Positions 51,064 to 59,964 of a DNA stretch of 64,000 nt are shown here, piece by piece. This DNA is from an uncultured Oscillospiraceae bacterium (GTDB lineage Bacteria > Bacillota > Clostridia > Oscillospirales > Oscillospiraceae). The stretch spans positions 62,001 to 126,000 of the forward strand of contig CAKTXA010000001.1 in the NCBI GenBank assembly GCA_934631005.1. Reading direction: 5' to 3'. Under the pieces are notes generated by a model, which was given only the letters and a program-made list of their open reading frames with translations, was not told the origin of the DNA and did not search any database. Position 1 is the first letter of the stretch; every line of letters begins with the position of its first letter. The position numbers were made by a program, and so were the translations under genes.

Positions 51064-53015
51064 CAGATCACCTTCACCTTCGTATCCGGGGAGAGGTTTT
51101 TGAAGATCTCCGTGACGTTGATCTTGCTGTCATCCGCGGCGAACGAGCTGTCGCGGAACACCGCACGCAGCGGCTGCTGCTTTGCCATGTAGTTTATGAC
51201 CGAGAGCGGCACGCGCTCGTCAAAGCAGGCGCAGAGCGCGCCGTTGTCCACGTTATGTACCGTGCAGCCGTCGATCACCTCCTGCGTATGCGATAGGCTA
51301 ATTTCCACGCCCCAGTCGAGCAGGCAGGCGTAGAGCAGATCCAAGTCTGTCCGATCCGGCTTGATGTTCGACACCATGCCGCCAAGCATCGTCTGCGTCA
51401 GCTCCTCCGGATGGTAATAGACATCTTCCATGTTGCTCTCGTCCACGCGGAACACGCGGAAGCCGGTGTCCAGTTTCGCGTCCGGGTGCTCCGATTGGAT
51501 TTTGTCGCCCGCGCGGCGGATGCGTTCCTTGCCGATCTCGCAGATGTTTTTGTAGCCAGCTTTGTAGGCTTCGCTGGCCTCGTCGCACTTTTCGGGAAGC
51601 TGCACCATGATAAATTTGCGGTGTCCGCCATCCTCGGCATTCAGCTGCATGACGGCATGGGCGGTGGTGGCGGAGCCGGAGAAAAAGTCTAGGACAATAC
51701 CAGACTTATCTTGCATTGTGCCAGCAAAAGATGTAAGTAAATCGACAGATTTAGGGTAATCAAAGTATTTCTTGCCATCAAATATTTTTTGAACTTCAGA
51801 ATCGCCATTCGAAATATTTGTTATTATGTCCTTGAGCAAAGTACTATTAAAATCCCTGATACGGGTATATATCTCATATCCGCCACTCGGCGTTTTTAGA
51901 ACAATTAAGTCATAGCTTTCATTTGCTATTTTTTGTTTTGACCATCTCCACGCATGATATTTATGTATTCCATCCCCATTAGGGTGAGGTTGTAATTCAA
52001 TGAAGCCTTCCTTTTTATCGCCAATATTACCTGTAACAATTTCCTCAGTTTGTGGGTTATAGAAGATTGAAAAAACAAGATTCGGACGGGTTTCTTCATT
52101 GAACTTGCGGTTGTGATTATAAAGTGTATCACCAACTGCGAATGCTCCTCGACTATCCATTCGTATGTCTTTATTAAACCCCTTATATGAATCAGGCATT
52201 TTATTTTTTGCAAACGCTACATCAACCTGAAAACCATATGCTGCATGAATATCCTTACAATAAACTAATACACTTTCCCACGTTTTTGCAGCACCTCGCC
52301 CTGAAATTTGCCGTCCAGTTATATTTGACACCCAAGCAAAATGATTCAAGAAATTTAGGGAGCCAAAAACTTCATCGCATATTTCTTTAAGATTGAAAAC
52401 CTCATTGTCATCGATGCTGACAAAGATAATTCCATCTTCTGTTAGCAGATTGCGTGCAAGGGCAAGCCTTGAGAATATCATTGAACACCAGTCTGAATGA
52501 AATTTTCCGTTTGCATCAGTGTTTTTTACCAAATAGTTATCATTTTCATCGATGATACCCATTTCACTGTCTTCTTCGCGCTGTGTGCGCATAAAATCGT
52601 CGGCGTAAATGAAATCGTTGCCAGTGTTGTATGGCGGATCAATATAGATCATCTTGACCTTGCCGAGATAGCTCTCCTGCAAAACTTTCAGGACTTCCAG
52701 ATTGTCGCCTTCAATATATAGATTTTCCGTGGTGTCCCAGTTACGGCTGTCGGCTTTCACGGGGCGCAGCGTTTTAGTGATCGGCCGCGCCGCTTCCGCC
52801 ATTGCCGCCTTTTTGCCGACCCATGTAAATTCATAGCACTCGTCGCCGTCCACCACATCCCGGCTCAAAAGCTGCTTCAAAACCTCAAAATTGACCCCGC
52901 GTTTGATTTCCCCATCCTCGTCCCGCATCTCCGTAATCGCAGAGGGGAACAGGGCAGCGATTTTGTCTATGTTTTCCGATACCATGTCCGGTGTTTCAAA
53001 TTTCAGCTTGTCCAT
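51063..53015 (-). CDS. Type III DNA N6-adenine methyltransferase (Mod)
   Basis: A 650-residue beta-class methyltransferase. The catalytic motif IV MIYIDPPYNTG is at about 122-132, and the SAM-binding motif I VLDFFSGSATTAHAV follows near residue 430; this order defines the beta class. The region between (about 230-400) should contain target recognition and is more AT-rich than the flanks (52.0-52.5 kb), the usual mark of exchanged recognition domains. I start at ATG 53,015 behind a purine-rich AAAGGG; the upstream frame would add 10 basic residues. The start lies inside the 3' end of the two-TM gene. Confidence 0.95.
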   Translation of the reverse strand: MDKLKFETPDMVSENIDKIAALFPSAITEMRDEDGEIKRGVNFEVLKQLLSRDVVDGDECYEFTWVGKKAAMAEAARPITKTLRPVKADSRNWDTTENLYIEGDNLEVLKVLQESYLGKVKMIYIDPPYNTGNDFIYADDFMRTQREEDSEMGIIDENDNYLVKNTDANGKFHSDWCSMIFSRLALARNLLTEDGIIFVSIDDNEVFNLKEICDEVFGSLNFLNHFAWVSNITGRQISGRGAAKTWESVLVYCKDIHAAYGFQVDVAFAKNKMPDSYKGFNKDIRMDSRGAFAVGDTLYNHNRKFNEETRPNLVFSIFYNPQTEEIVTGNIGDKKEGFIELQPHPNGDGIHKYHAWRWSKQKIANESYDLIVLKTPSGGYEIYTRIRDFNSTLLKDIITNISNGDSEVQKIFDGKKYFDYPKSVDLLTSFAGTMQDKSGIVLDFFSGSATTAHAVMQLNAEDGGHRKFIMVQLPEKCDEASEAYKAGYKNICEIGKERIRRAGDKIQSEHPDAKLDTGFRVFRVDESNMEDVYYHPEELTQTMLGGMVSNIKPDRTDLDLLYACLLDWGVEISLSHTQEVIDGCTVHNVDNGALCACFDERVPLSVINYMAKQQPLRAVFRDSSFAADDSKINVTEIFKNLSPDTKVKVI

Positions 53016-53679
53016 TTCCCTTTTTCCCTTTCTCCGTTTCATCAATTATCTCTGAAATTGTTTTATAAGCGTGCCCTTCATAGCATTTGTTTTTCCATTC
53101 ATCATAATTGATATATCCATCAAGCGATTTAGGATCATACTTCTTTACTAATGGAATCCATATTTTCATTATAGAATTCATATTCGGTTCGCGCATACAC
53201 TGCGAACGCTTTTTTGCTTCCTCCAATTTATCAGGATCTTGATTCGCAGATGCAATTAAAATTGGCACTATATTTGCTAAATATCCATAGACTTCACCAA
53301 ATAATTTTTTGACATTTCTATCCTCCCGAACTATCCATTCGATTGAGCACATTGCGTCTTGAAAAAAATCAAAATGCTTATCTATCTCCGTTGAAATTCT
53401 TACGATTTCCGCATCTGTACTCGCATAACACAATTCATTATGTAAAGCCTTTATATGCCGTACCTCTAGAAGCATTCGTTGAATGGCAGCTTTTCTTGTT
53501 GTGATTATGTCTGTACCAACCGTAATTAGCGCAACCACTACCCCAACAAATGTACCGAGCGATATATCATACCCAAAATCATTCGCTATGTTAGAGAACT
53601 TAAACACAACTGATGTTGCGAAAGATATACCACCTATGGTCGCAACAACCCAAAACGTGGTGTGGTTCTTTTTTATCAT
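52996..53679 (-). CDS. Two-TM membrane protein inserted in the restriction operon
   Basis: A 227-residue protein with two N-terminal transmembrane helices (about 8-28 and 40-60) and a helical cytoplasmic part of about 165 residues without known motif. Strongly AT-rich against its neighbours, so it was probably acquired separately. It fits between DUF4391 (2 bp gap) and Mod (20-bp overlap) without breaking the operon. The layout is like that of the protein at 37,405. A membrane effector or sensor role is inferred only from this placement. Confidence 0.72.
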   Translation of the reverse strand: MIKKNHTTFWVVATIGGISFATSVVFKFSNIANDFGYDISLGTFVGVVVALITVGTDIITTRKAAIQRMLLEVRHIKALHNELCYASTDAEIVRISTEIDKHFDFFQDAMCSIEWIVREDRNVKKLFGEVYGYLANIVPILIASANQDPDKLEEAKKRSQCMREPNMNSIMKIWIPLVKKYDPKSLDGYINYDEWKNKCYEGHAYKTISEIIDETEKGKKGNGQAEI

Positions 53680-53681
53680 TT

Positions 53682-54317
53682 CTATCCCTCCAATCTTCGA
53701 ATTTCTCTCCGCAACTCCATCTGCTTTCCCAAATTCTTTTCTTTCTTCATCTTTGCCTTCAGCTGCGCGATTTGCCGCTGGAGTTTTTCTTTTTCCTGCG
53801 CCTGTGCAACGGCCTGCTCCAAAGGCTGCTCCGGGGCGGCAAGGGCGTCGCCCGCGATGGCGCGGACGATGGACGCATACAGGCCGTCCATGTCCAGCGC
53901 GTCCAGCGGGAGCGTCAGGCTTCCCGGCGGCGCAAATTCCGTGGCGTAGCTCTGCCGCAGGCGGAACGCGTTGTCGCCGGACTGTGCCGCCTCTTTATAG
54001 CTGATGCGCAGCTGCATCTGCCCGTCCGGCCGCTCCAGCACAAACAGAATGTGATACGGGATCTGCCGATCCATCAACTCCAGCGTCCGTTTGTCGAGTT
54101 CCTGCCCGGTCAGGCGGATATGAAACACTTCGATTTCCGTGACCGTTTGCCCCGCGCCGAGGTTCATCGTCTGCGGCGAGAGCTTGTTCGCCCATGTGAT
54201 CAGCTTGATCTGGTCGATAAAAAGCCGCTTGACCTCCGGGGAAACGTCCAGATGTTCATAAAACTTCTGTTTCGGCACGCGGCGGTCAAATTCTGTGGAG
54301 CTGGGCAGATTCAGCAT
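53682..54317 (-). CDS. DUF4391-domain protein
   Basis: A 211-residue protein: an alpha/beta N-terminal domain (VEVFHIRL-like segment at IEVFHIRLTGQELDKR, HILFVLERPDGQMQLRISYK) and a C-terminal coiled coil (KEKLQRQIAQLKAKMKKEKN). DUF4391 genes accompany SNF2-type helicase and type III-like methylase genes; the function is not known. It overlaps the helicase stop by 7 bp with GGAGGGA upstream. The coiled coil suggests a bridging subunit. Confidence 0.82.
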   Translation of the reverse strand: MLNLPSSTEFDRRVPKQKFYEHLDVSPEVKRLFIDQIKLITWANKLSPQTMNLGAGQTVTEIEVFHIRLTGQELDKRTLELMDRQIPYHILFVLERPDGQMQLRISYKEAAQSGDNAFRLRQSYATEFAPPGSLTLPLDALDMDGLYASIVRAIAGDALAAPEQPLEQAVAQAQEKEKLQRQIAQLKAKMKKEKNLGKQMELRREIRRLEG

Positions 54318-57300
54318 GACGCTCCCTCCCGCACGACTAAAAAGCAGATCAGTTCAAAATCGTCCAGCCCGGACACCTGACTGAGTAATGCGCTCGTGCC
54401 GCCGGCGGAGAACAGGCTGTCGAGGTCACTGTCCTCCTTCGCGTCCAGAATGGACAGCACCGCGTCCTCCAGCAGTCCGGAATACACGGACATATCCCGC
54501 CCGTCGTTCGTTTCCCGATTGAACGCCTGATAGAGCGCTTCAATCGGCTTGTCCTTTCCCCGGCAAAGCTGCCGCATCGCGTCCAGCGTGTCTTTTGGGG
54601 AAAGGTGGCCGTGAACTGTGACGCCTTCCTCGCTCAAGTAGACCAGATAATAGGGGTGCAGACGGTTTCGCTGGTCGGTGTCAACCTCGTTATGCACATT
54701 TTTCAGCACAAACACCACGCCCGGCGGCGCGTCCGGTGTTGCTGCCGCGACGGCGCTGATACCGCCCGGACTGTTTTCCAGCTCCGGGTGCGTTTTGCTG
54801 TATTCCAGAAGCTCCATACGGAACTCGTTCAATCCCAAATCTGTGATGGAAACACCCGTTCCCATCTCCTCCAGATCAACGACCTCCGTCTGCAATCGCT
54901 GTAACTGCCGCCTGCGGTATTCCAGATCACCCTGCTCCTCCGGCGAGAGAAGATTGTCATCGCCCGTGGACGTCATGACCAGCGCCTTCATGCGCAGCTC
55001 CACGCGCGCTTTCAGATTGATGTACGAGTCGAGGTCGAGATCCGGCCAGAAGTTGATGAGCTGGATCTTGTCATTGCGGCTGCCGATGCGGTCGATCCGC
55101 CCAAACCGCTGCACCAGCCGCACGGGGTTCCAGTGAATGTCATAGTTGACCAGGCAATCGCAGTCCTGCAAATTCTGCCCCTCTGAAATGCAGTCTGTCG
55201 CAATCAGAATGTCGATGTCCGGCCCGTCCGGCATAAGCGCGGCCTTGTCCTTGGAAATGGGCGAAAAGCAGGTCAGAATGTTATTGAGGTCTGCCTTGAA
55301 TTTCGGAACGCTCGTCCGCCCATCGACCGAGCCGGTCACCAGCGCGGTATTCAGGCCGTAGGTTTCTTTGGCATATGCGCTGATATTCGTGAACAGATAT
55401 TCTGCCGTGTCGGAAAACGCCGTGAAGACAATGACCTTTTTGTTGCCGGGGTTGATCGGCTGCGCGATTTTTCCGGCAATCGTCGCAAGCAGCATTCGCA
55501 GCTTGCTGTCATGCTCCGGCGTAATATCGGCTACCATGCCGACGAGCAGATTCAAAATCTGCAAATCTGCCTGCAAATCCTGCTGCCATGTCAGATAGTC
55601 CATATCCGCGAGCGCGATATGCACTTTCTTCCCGACGGCCAGCAGATCATTTTCTGCATCGTCCGCATCAAAGTCCGCACTCCCGGCTGTGAGATCCTGC
55701 AATTCCATCGTCTGGTTGGGATCAAAGACGTTGATCGTTTCCAGTGTATCTGCAATCAATTTCTGAATGCGCTGCAAGGTCAGGCGGAACGAATGCACAG
55801 AGCTTTCCAGTCGCTTGAGCAGGTTAATGCTCATCAGGCGGCGGATGCCCTGTTCCCGCCCTGCCTGCGTCAGGCTGTTTTTGCCCTCATGGTTCAGATC
55901 GGCGTACTTTGCCATCCGACTGGGAAGAATGTAGTTGGACGGCGTGTAAATGCTCAGCGTCAGGCTGATGATCAAATCGTAAATTTCGCCGTAGGTGATC
56001 GCGTCAGACAGGTCGGTCAGCGGCGGCCGCTTGGAAAGCGGCGGCAGACGCGTCGGGAAGTGGCCGATCTCGTTCATGTTGTAATATTTTTCAATGTGCT
56101 TTCTGGAACGCGCAATCGTAACGCTGTCCAGAATCTCAAAGAAATCAAAGTCCAGCATCCGCATCAGCTGGTCTGTGGTGCGCAGCTCCGCATCGGAATT
56201 GCTCCACGCGTTAAAGGCTTTTTGCGCGTTGCGGAAAATTTCTTCTACGCTTCGGTGCGTGGAAAGCTTGTCCGCCCACGCGCTGCTGTTGCCCTCATAG
56301 GCCAACGCGAGCTGGTTGCGCAGGTCATAGAAGCGGTTATTCACAGGCGTTGCCGACAGCATCAGTACCCGCGTTCTCGCGCCCGGACGGATGACCTTGT
56401 TCATAAGCCGCGTGTAGCGGTTTTCCTTGCCCTCTTTGTCGGCGTCGCCGCCGTTGCGGAAATTGTGCGATTCATCGATCACCACGAGGTCATACGCAGA
56501 CCAATTCAGTTTCGAGAGGTCCGTTCCGCCGGAGAAACCGCCGGACCGCGATAGATCCGTGTGGTACAAAACGTCATACCGCAGTCGATCCGCCGCGATG
56601 GGGTTATTGACGTAGTTCGCTTTGTAGGTCGTCCAGTTGTCCGCAAGCTTCTTGGGGCAGAGCACCAGCACGCGCAGGTTGCGGTTTTCGTAGTATTTGA
56701 TAACGGCCAGCGCAGTGAATGTCTTGCCGAGACCAACGCTGTCCGCCAGAATGCAGCCGTTATACTGTTCCAGCTTACTGATAATCGCAAGAACGGCATC
56801 CTTCTGGAATGTATAAAGCTTGTTCCAGACCTTGCTCTCGCGGAAACCGTTGGTATCGTTCGGCAGATCGTCTGCAGATACATTGGTCAGGAAATCGCTG
56901 AAAATATGGTAGAGCGCGAAGAAATACAGAAACTCCGGGCTGTTTTCCCGGTACGCAGTAGTGATACGTTCGAGTACCTGCTCCGTCACATTCTTCATTT
57001 TTCTGCGGTCTGCCCAGAGCTGGTCAAAGAGCGTTAAGTATACCTTGCTCTCCGGCGCTTCAATTTTATTGATCATGCTGAACATATTTCCGCCGCGCTC
57101 GCAGCCAAGCTCGGCGCGTGTAAAGCCGCTGATGGGTGCGTAGGCACTGGGCGCGTCGCCGTCCACCGTCAGAAATCCCGGCATCTGTTCGTCTGTGCTA
57201 TTGGACTTAAAGACGGCCTTCTGCCGAATCCAGTCGGCACATTCTTTGGAGATGGCACGCTGCGTAAACGCATTGCGCAGACGAATCTCAAATTCGCTGC

Positions 57301-57550
57301 CGTGCAGCGCCTTTTCTCGGTTGCGCCGCGGGATATAAAACTCGCGCTGCTCCTGCTTTGGCTGCTCTGCCAAAAAGGTCGGAGACGTAAAAATAAAGCG
57401 CAGCGCATCGATCTGGAGCAGCTGCGTCTTGAGCTCTTCAAAGGCATAGACTGAAAAGCAGGCAGCCGCGATAGAAAGCCTGCTGCCTGCACGAAGATCC
57501 TGTTTCAGTTCGTCTGACAGCTTCTCCGTAATATTGTTGATGATTTTCAT
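54311..57550 (-). CDS. SNF2-family helicase/ATPase with PLD-like N-terminal region
   Basis: A 1079-residue superfamily 2 translocase. Residues 1-130 resemble the phospholipase-D-like modules found in front of such helicases, but no complete HKD motif is visible. Helicase motif I ILADSVGLGKTFTAL (268-282), II VVIDESHNFRN, III MLSATPVNN, V TDCISEGQNLQDCD, VI QRFGRIDRIGSRND. First gene of the restriction locus; the XRE gene diverges from it. It probably remodels or translocates DNA for the type III-like complex. Classical type III systems lack this subunit. Confidence 0.9.
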   Translation of the reverse strand: MKIINNITEKLSDELKQDLRAGSRLSIAAACFSVYAFEELKTQLLQIDALRFIFTSPTFLAEQPKQEQREFYIPRRNREKALHGSEFEIRLRNAFTQRAISKECADWIRQKAVFKSNSTDEQMPGFLTVDGDAPSAYAPISGFTRAELGCERGGNMFSMINKIEAPESKVYLTLFDQLWADRRKMKNVTEQVLERITTAYRENSPEFLYFFALYHIFSDFLTNVSADDLPNDTNGFRESKVWNKLYTFQKDAVLAIISKLEQYNGCILADSVGLGKTFTALAVIKYYENRNLRVLVLCPKKLADNWTTYKANYVNNPIAADRLRYDVLYHTDLSRSGGFSGGTDLSKLNWSAYDLVVIDESHNFRNGGDADKEGKENRYTRLMNKVIRPGARTRVLMLSATPVNNRFYDLRNQLALAYEGNSSAWADKLSTHRSVEEIFRNAQKAFNAWSNSDAELRTTDQLMRMLDFDFFEILDSVTIARSRKHIEKYYNMNEIGHFPTRLPPLSKRPPLTDLSDAITYGEIYDLIISLTLSIYTPSNYILPSRMAKYADLNHEGKNSLTQAGREQGIRRLMSINLLKRLESSVHSFRLTLQRIQKLIADTLETINVFDPNQTMELQDLTAGSADFDADDAENDLLAVGKKVHIALADMDYLTWQQDLQADLQILNLLVGMVADITPEHDSKLRMLLATIAGKIAQPINPGNKKVIVFTAFSDTAEYLFTNISAYAKETYGLNTALVTGSVDGRTSVPKFKADLNNILTCFSPISKDKAALMPDGPDIDILIATDCISEGQNLQDCDCLVNYDIHWNPVRLVQRFGRIDRIGSRNDKIQLINFWPDLDLDSYINLKARVELRMKALVMTSTGDDNLLSPEEQGDLEYRRRQLQRLQTEVVDLEEMGTGVSITDLGLNEFRMELLEYSKTHPELENSPGGISAVAAATPDAPPGVVFVLKNVHNEVDTDQRNRLHPYYLVYLSEEGVTVHGHLSPKDTLDAMRQLCRGKDKPIEALYQAFNRETNDGRDMSVYSGLLEDAVLSILDAKEDSDLDSLFSAGGTSALLSQVSGLDDFELICFLVVREGASC

Positions 57551-57575
57551 TTCGTTCCCTCACCGCTAAATTCTT

Positions 57576-57681
57576 GTTTATAGTCGTCAAAATTCCAGAT
57601 TTAATATTTATAGTATATATTCCGTGCATAAAAATATCAATAGTCTGTTTTCTATTGATGAATAATACTTATAGTCATTGA
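57576..57681. promoter_or_regulatory. Divergent control region with inverted-repeat operator
   Basis: ATCAATAG / CTATTGAT arms with an 8-bp centre (57,636-57,659), and TTATAGTC repeated near 57,576 and 57,669. It lies between the divergent SNF2 and XRE genes, the expected place for controller binding. Confidence 0.5.
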
Positions 57682-57696
57682 TAGAGGTGAACAGGC

Positions 57697-58029
57697 ATGA
57701 GCATTGCAAAGATTATCGGAGATCGGATTCGCGCGTATCGCAACCAAAAGGGATGGAGTCAGGAATATCTGGCTGAAAAAGCAGATGTCCACCACACCTA
57801 TATCGGCCAGTTGGAGCGCGGCGAAAAAAACGCCACGATTGAGAGCATTTCAAAAATCGCCGGAGCGCTGGGCGTGTCTCTTTCCAGACTCTTTGAAAAT
57901 ATCAACATCGAGCAGCAGGAAGATAATCTCCCCGCGCAGTGCTATGCTCTGCTGCAGGAGCAGCCCGTGAACGATCAAAAGGCGTTGGTAGAAATTCTGG
58001 CTGCGCTGATTCAATATAAAAACGCGTAA
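57697..58029 (+). CDS. XRE-family controller protein of the restriction locus
   Basis: A 110-residue DNA-binding protein with a clear HTH (GWSQEYLAEKADVHHTYIGQ, then LERGEKNATIESISKIAGAL), much like restriction-modification C proteins, and a 30-residue C-terminal helix for dimerisation. AGAGGTG precedes the start. Divergent from the SNF2 operon with a palindrome between them. It probably times expression of the nuclease against the methylase. Confidence 0.85.
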   Translation: MSIAKIIGDRIRAYRNQKGWSQEYLAEKADVHHTYIGQLERGEKNATIESISKIAGALGVSLSRLFENINIEQQEDNLPAQCYALLQEQPVNDQKALVEILAALIQYKNA

Positions 58030-58242
58030 AAACCACCGACGATGGCAGCTGCTCTCATCGGTAATTCGTATACTTCGGTGCACATTCCTTGCTGAAGCAA
58101 AAAATCTTGACACAGCATAATTTGTATATATACTAAAAGTATAGAGTTCCTGTTTATATACTTCGGCACCATTTTTGCCAGAAGTGTTCGTTTCTTCCCA
58201 CAGAGCTAGGCTTTGCTATATTCTTTATTAAAACAAATTCTT

Positions 58243-58279
58243 GAGCAGCTTTCCCATAATGGGAGAGTTGCTCTTTTTC
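58243..58279 (+). terminator. Hairpin terminator downstream of the XRE gene
   Basis: GAGCAGCTTTCCCA / TGGGAGAGTTGCTC (imperfect stem) followed by TTTTT. Confidence 0.65.
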
Positions 58280-58295
58280 GCTGAGATTAAAATTC

Positions 58296-58334
58296 AAGGG
58301 CGTGGAGATACATGTTTCTCCACGCCCTTTTCAT
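58296..58334. terminator. Second strong hairpin terminator
   Basis: A 13-bp perfect stem AAGGGCGTGGAGA / TCTCCACGCCCTT with an 8-nt loop, then TTTTC. It insulates the structured non-coding block on its right. Confidence 0.75.
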
Positions 58335-58391
58335 ATAGATTGCATCTTTATATTAAAATAGCTATCTTTTCAAAATCCAAGACCTGTAAAG

Positions 58392-58763
58392 TGTGATAAT
58401 TGTCCGAACTTAGCTCCTGATTGCAGCTGCCTGTGAGATGTAACAAGGCCCTGCCGTCTTACTACGGTTGACGTTAATCCTGTAGTCGCGCCGAATGCGT
58501 GTATGTGAATTGGGCTTCGCCGCCCCCGCCTTCGTCACATCGCCGGATATCTGATGTGACCTGACAATTATCACATGAATCTATTTCGAAGTGTGCCTGC
58601 TCGCAGCGACAGGCACATAGGAATTCTACAGCTGCAATGAACTCCAGCAAAAGAAAGAGCTCCGCCGGTTGGCTCTTATCTTTGAATGAACTCTTTTCTC
58701 ACAAAGAGTTCCCGGTGAACTGGTTATTTGACCGTCACTCGACGGGAAAATAACCAGTGAACC
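58392..58763 (+). ncRNA. Candidate large structured non-coding RNA
   Basis: 874 bp (58,030-58,903) have no credible ORF. Within it, helices follow each other closely: TGTGATAATTGTC (58,392-58,404) pairs perfectly with GACAATTATCACA (58,563-58,575), enclosing GTCACATC/GATGTGAC (58,534-58,560). Then TGTGCCTG/CAGGCACA (58,592-58,617), AAGAGC/GCTCTT (58,655-58,677), GAACTCTTT/AAAGAGTTC (58,688-58,711) and ACTGGTTATTT/AAATAACCAGT (58,719-58,758). The strand is assumed from the next gene. No family identified; a transfer origin or recombination site is the alternative. Confidence 0.5.
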
Positions 58764-58915
58764 CTATAAAGCCGGCCGTTTTGGACGCCTTTAGCAAGCT
58801 CCATAACGTGGTTAACGGATACCTAATCAAAAGTCTGCGCTGTATTTAACACGCCGCAATATGGCGGATGGCAGCATAATATGCTGATTTTGGATATACA
58901 AAGGTGGCTAAACGA
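58764..58915. other. Leader region of the tyrosine recombinase gene
   Basis: 152 bp with short palindromes, such as AGCATAATATGCT (58,872-58,884). No promoter hexamers convinced me. Confidence 0.35.
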
Positions 58916-59911
58916 ATGAGTAAAAAGAACACATTTTTTGCTCCAAGGCGAAAAAAGCAAGGGAGCCTTACATATCAAATTAAACACTCGGAGCTAGAGC
59001 GTAAAGAAAAGAAAGATACGCCAATGCTGAAGAAAACAGAAGAGCAATATAAGAAACACGCGTTGAAATATGCGGAATGGGCGAAAACTACTTATGGCTG
59101 CAGGACGTTGGAAGATTGCAAAGCCCACATTCAGGACTATGCGAATTTTTTAACTGCCAACGGTAAGACGTCCTCCACGACGCATACATATCTCGCGGGT
59201 ATTTGCAGGGTGTTCGATGTTCCGCTTGAAAATATAAACAAGCCAATTCGTATCGTTGCCGAGAACACACGCTCTCGCGGCATTAAAGCTGTGGATACTC
59301 GAAAAGATGCTGGCCGTGAGACGTCTCCGCGTCTATATGATTTTGCGTCCATAGTTGGCATTCGCCGCAATGAATATCTGCATTTAGCCCCAGATGACCT
59401 TGTTATAGATGACTTTGGTAACTGGTGTATACGCGTAAAAAAGGGCAAGGGTGGAAAACGTCAACTCCAACGAATATTGCCGGAGGAACTGCCTGCTATA
59501 AAAGCCGTCTTTGACAATCCAGCTACTCCGGAGCATTTATTCTCAAAGGGAGAAATGAACAATAAGATAGACCTTCATCATTTGCGTGCGCTGCGAGCAC
59601 AGAAAATGTATCGCTATTATTTAGATAGAATTGAAAACGAAACAGGGTATCGGGCGCAACTCATCAATGAAATCCGTCGCGTCTGGGAACAAGATGATGA
59701 AGCGCGCAAGGAAAACGGCTACAAAGCAAAGCGCTGGTCAGATATGAAAGTCACCGTGAATTATATTTTGCGCGGAAACAATCGCAAACTTGCCAAAAAG
59801 CACGGACTTCCGTTGCAATATGACCGGTTAGCGCTTCTTGCTGTTTCAATTTTCCATCTGAGCCATTGGCGTCACGATGTCACCGTCGCAAATTATCTTT
59901 TGGCGTTATAA
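58916..59911 (+). CDS. Divergent tyrosine-recombinase-like integrase
   Basis: A 331-residue protein. Residues 40-105 look like an integrase SAM-like core-binding domain (YKKHALKYAEWAKTTYG). Catalytic-type residues follow: Arg in VGIRRNEYLHL (150), Lys in KKGKGGKRQ, HHLR (221-224, H-x-x-R) and LSHWRHDVTVANYLL with His/Trp 317-318 and Tyr 327. HxxR and the last His are about 93 residues apart, against roughly 20 in standard enzymes, so a large insertion is present. ATG 58,916 is chosen over an overlapping GTG at 58,904. It may act on the structured block upstream. Confidence 0.68.
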   Translation: MSKKNTFFAPRRKKQGSLTYQIKHSELERKEKKDTPMLKKTEEQYKKHALKYAEWAKTTYGCRTLEDCKAHIQDYANFLTANGKTSSTTHTYLAGICRVFDVPLENINKPIRIVAENTRSRGIKAVDTRKDAGRETSPRLYDFASIVGIRRNEYLHLAPDDLVIDDFGNWCIRVKKGKGGKRQLQRILPEELPAIKAVFDNPATPEHLFSKGEMNNKIDLHHLRALRAQKMYRYYLDRIENETGYRAQLINEIRRVWEQDDEARKENGYKAKRWSDMKVTVNYILRGNNRKLAKKHGLPLQYDRLALLAVSIFHLSHWRHDVTVANYLLAL

Positions 59912-59915
59912 AAAT

Positions 59916-59956
59916 CCCTAGAACCAAGTGAAGCAGAACATCACTCGGTTCTAGGG
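59916..59956. terminator. Terminator between convergent recombinase and helicase genes
   Basis: CCCTAGAACC-AAGTGA / TCACT-C-GGTTCTAGGG, a long near-perfect stem with a 9-nt loop, directly between the two stop codons. Confidence 0.8.
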
Positions 59957-59964
59957 AGCGAAAA

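Noticed and set aside
58392..58903. Group II intron or CRISPR-associated RNA in the structured block
   Set aside because: No domain V-like sequence, no reverse transcriptase, and no repeated units or Cas genes in the window.
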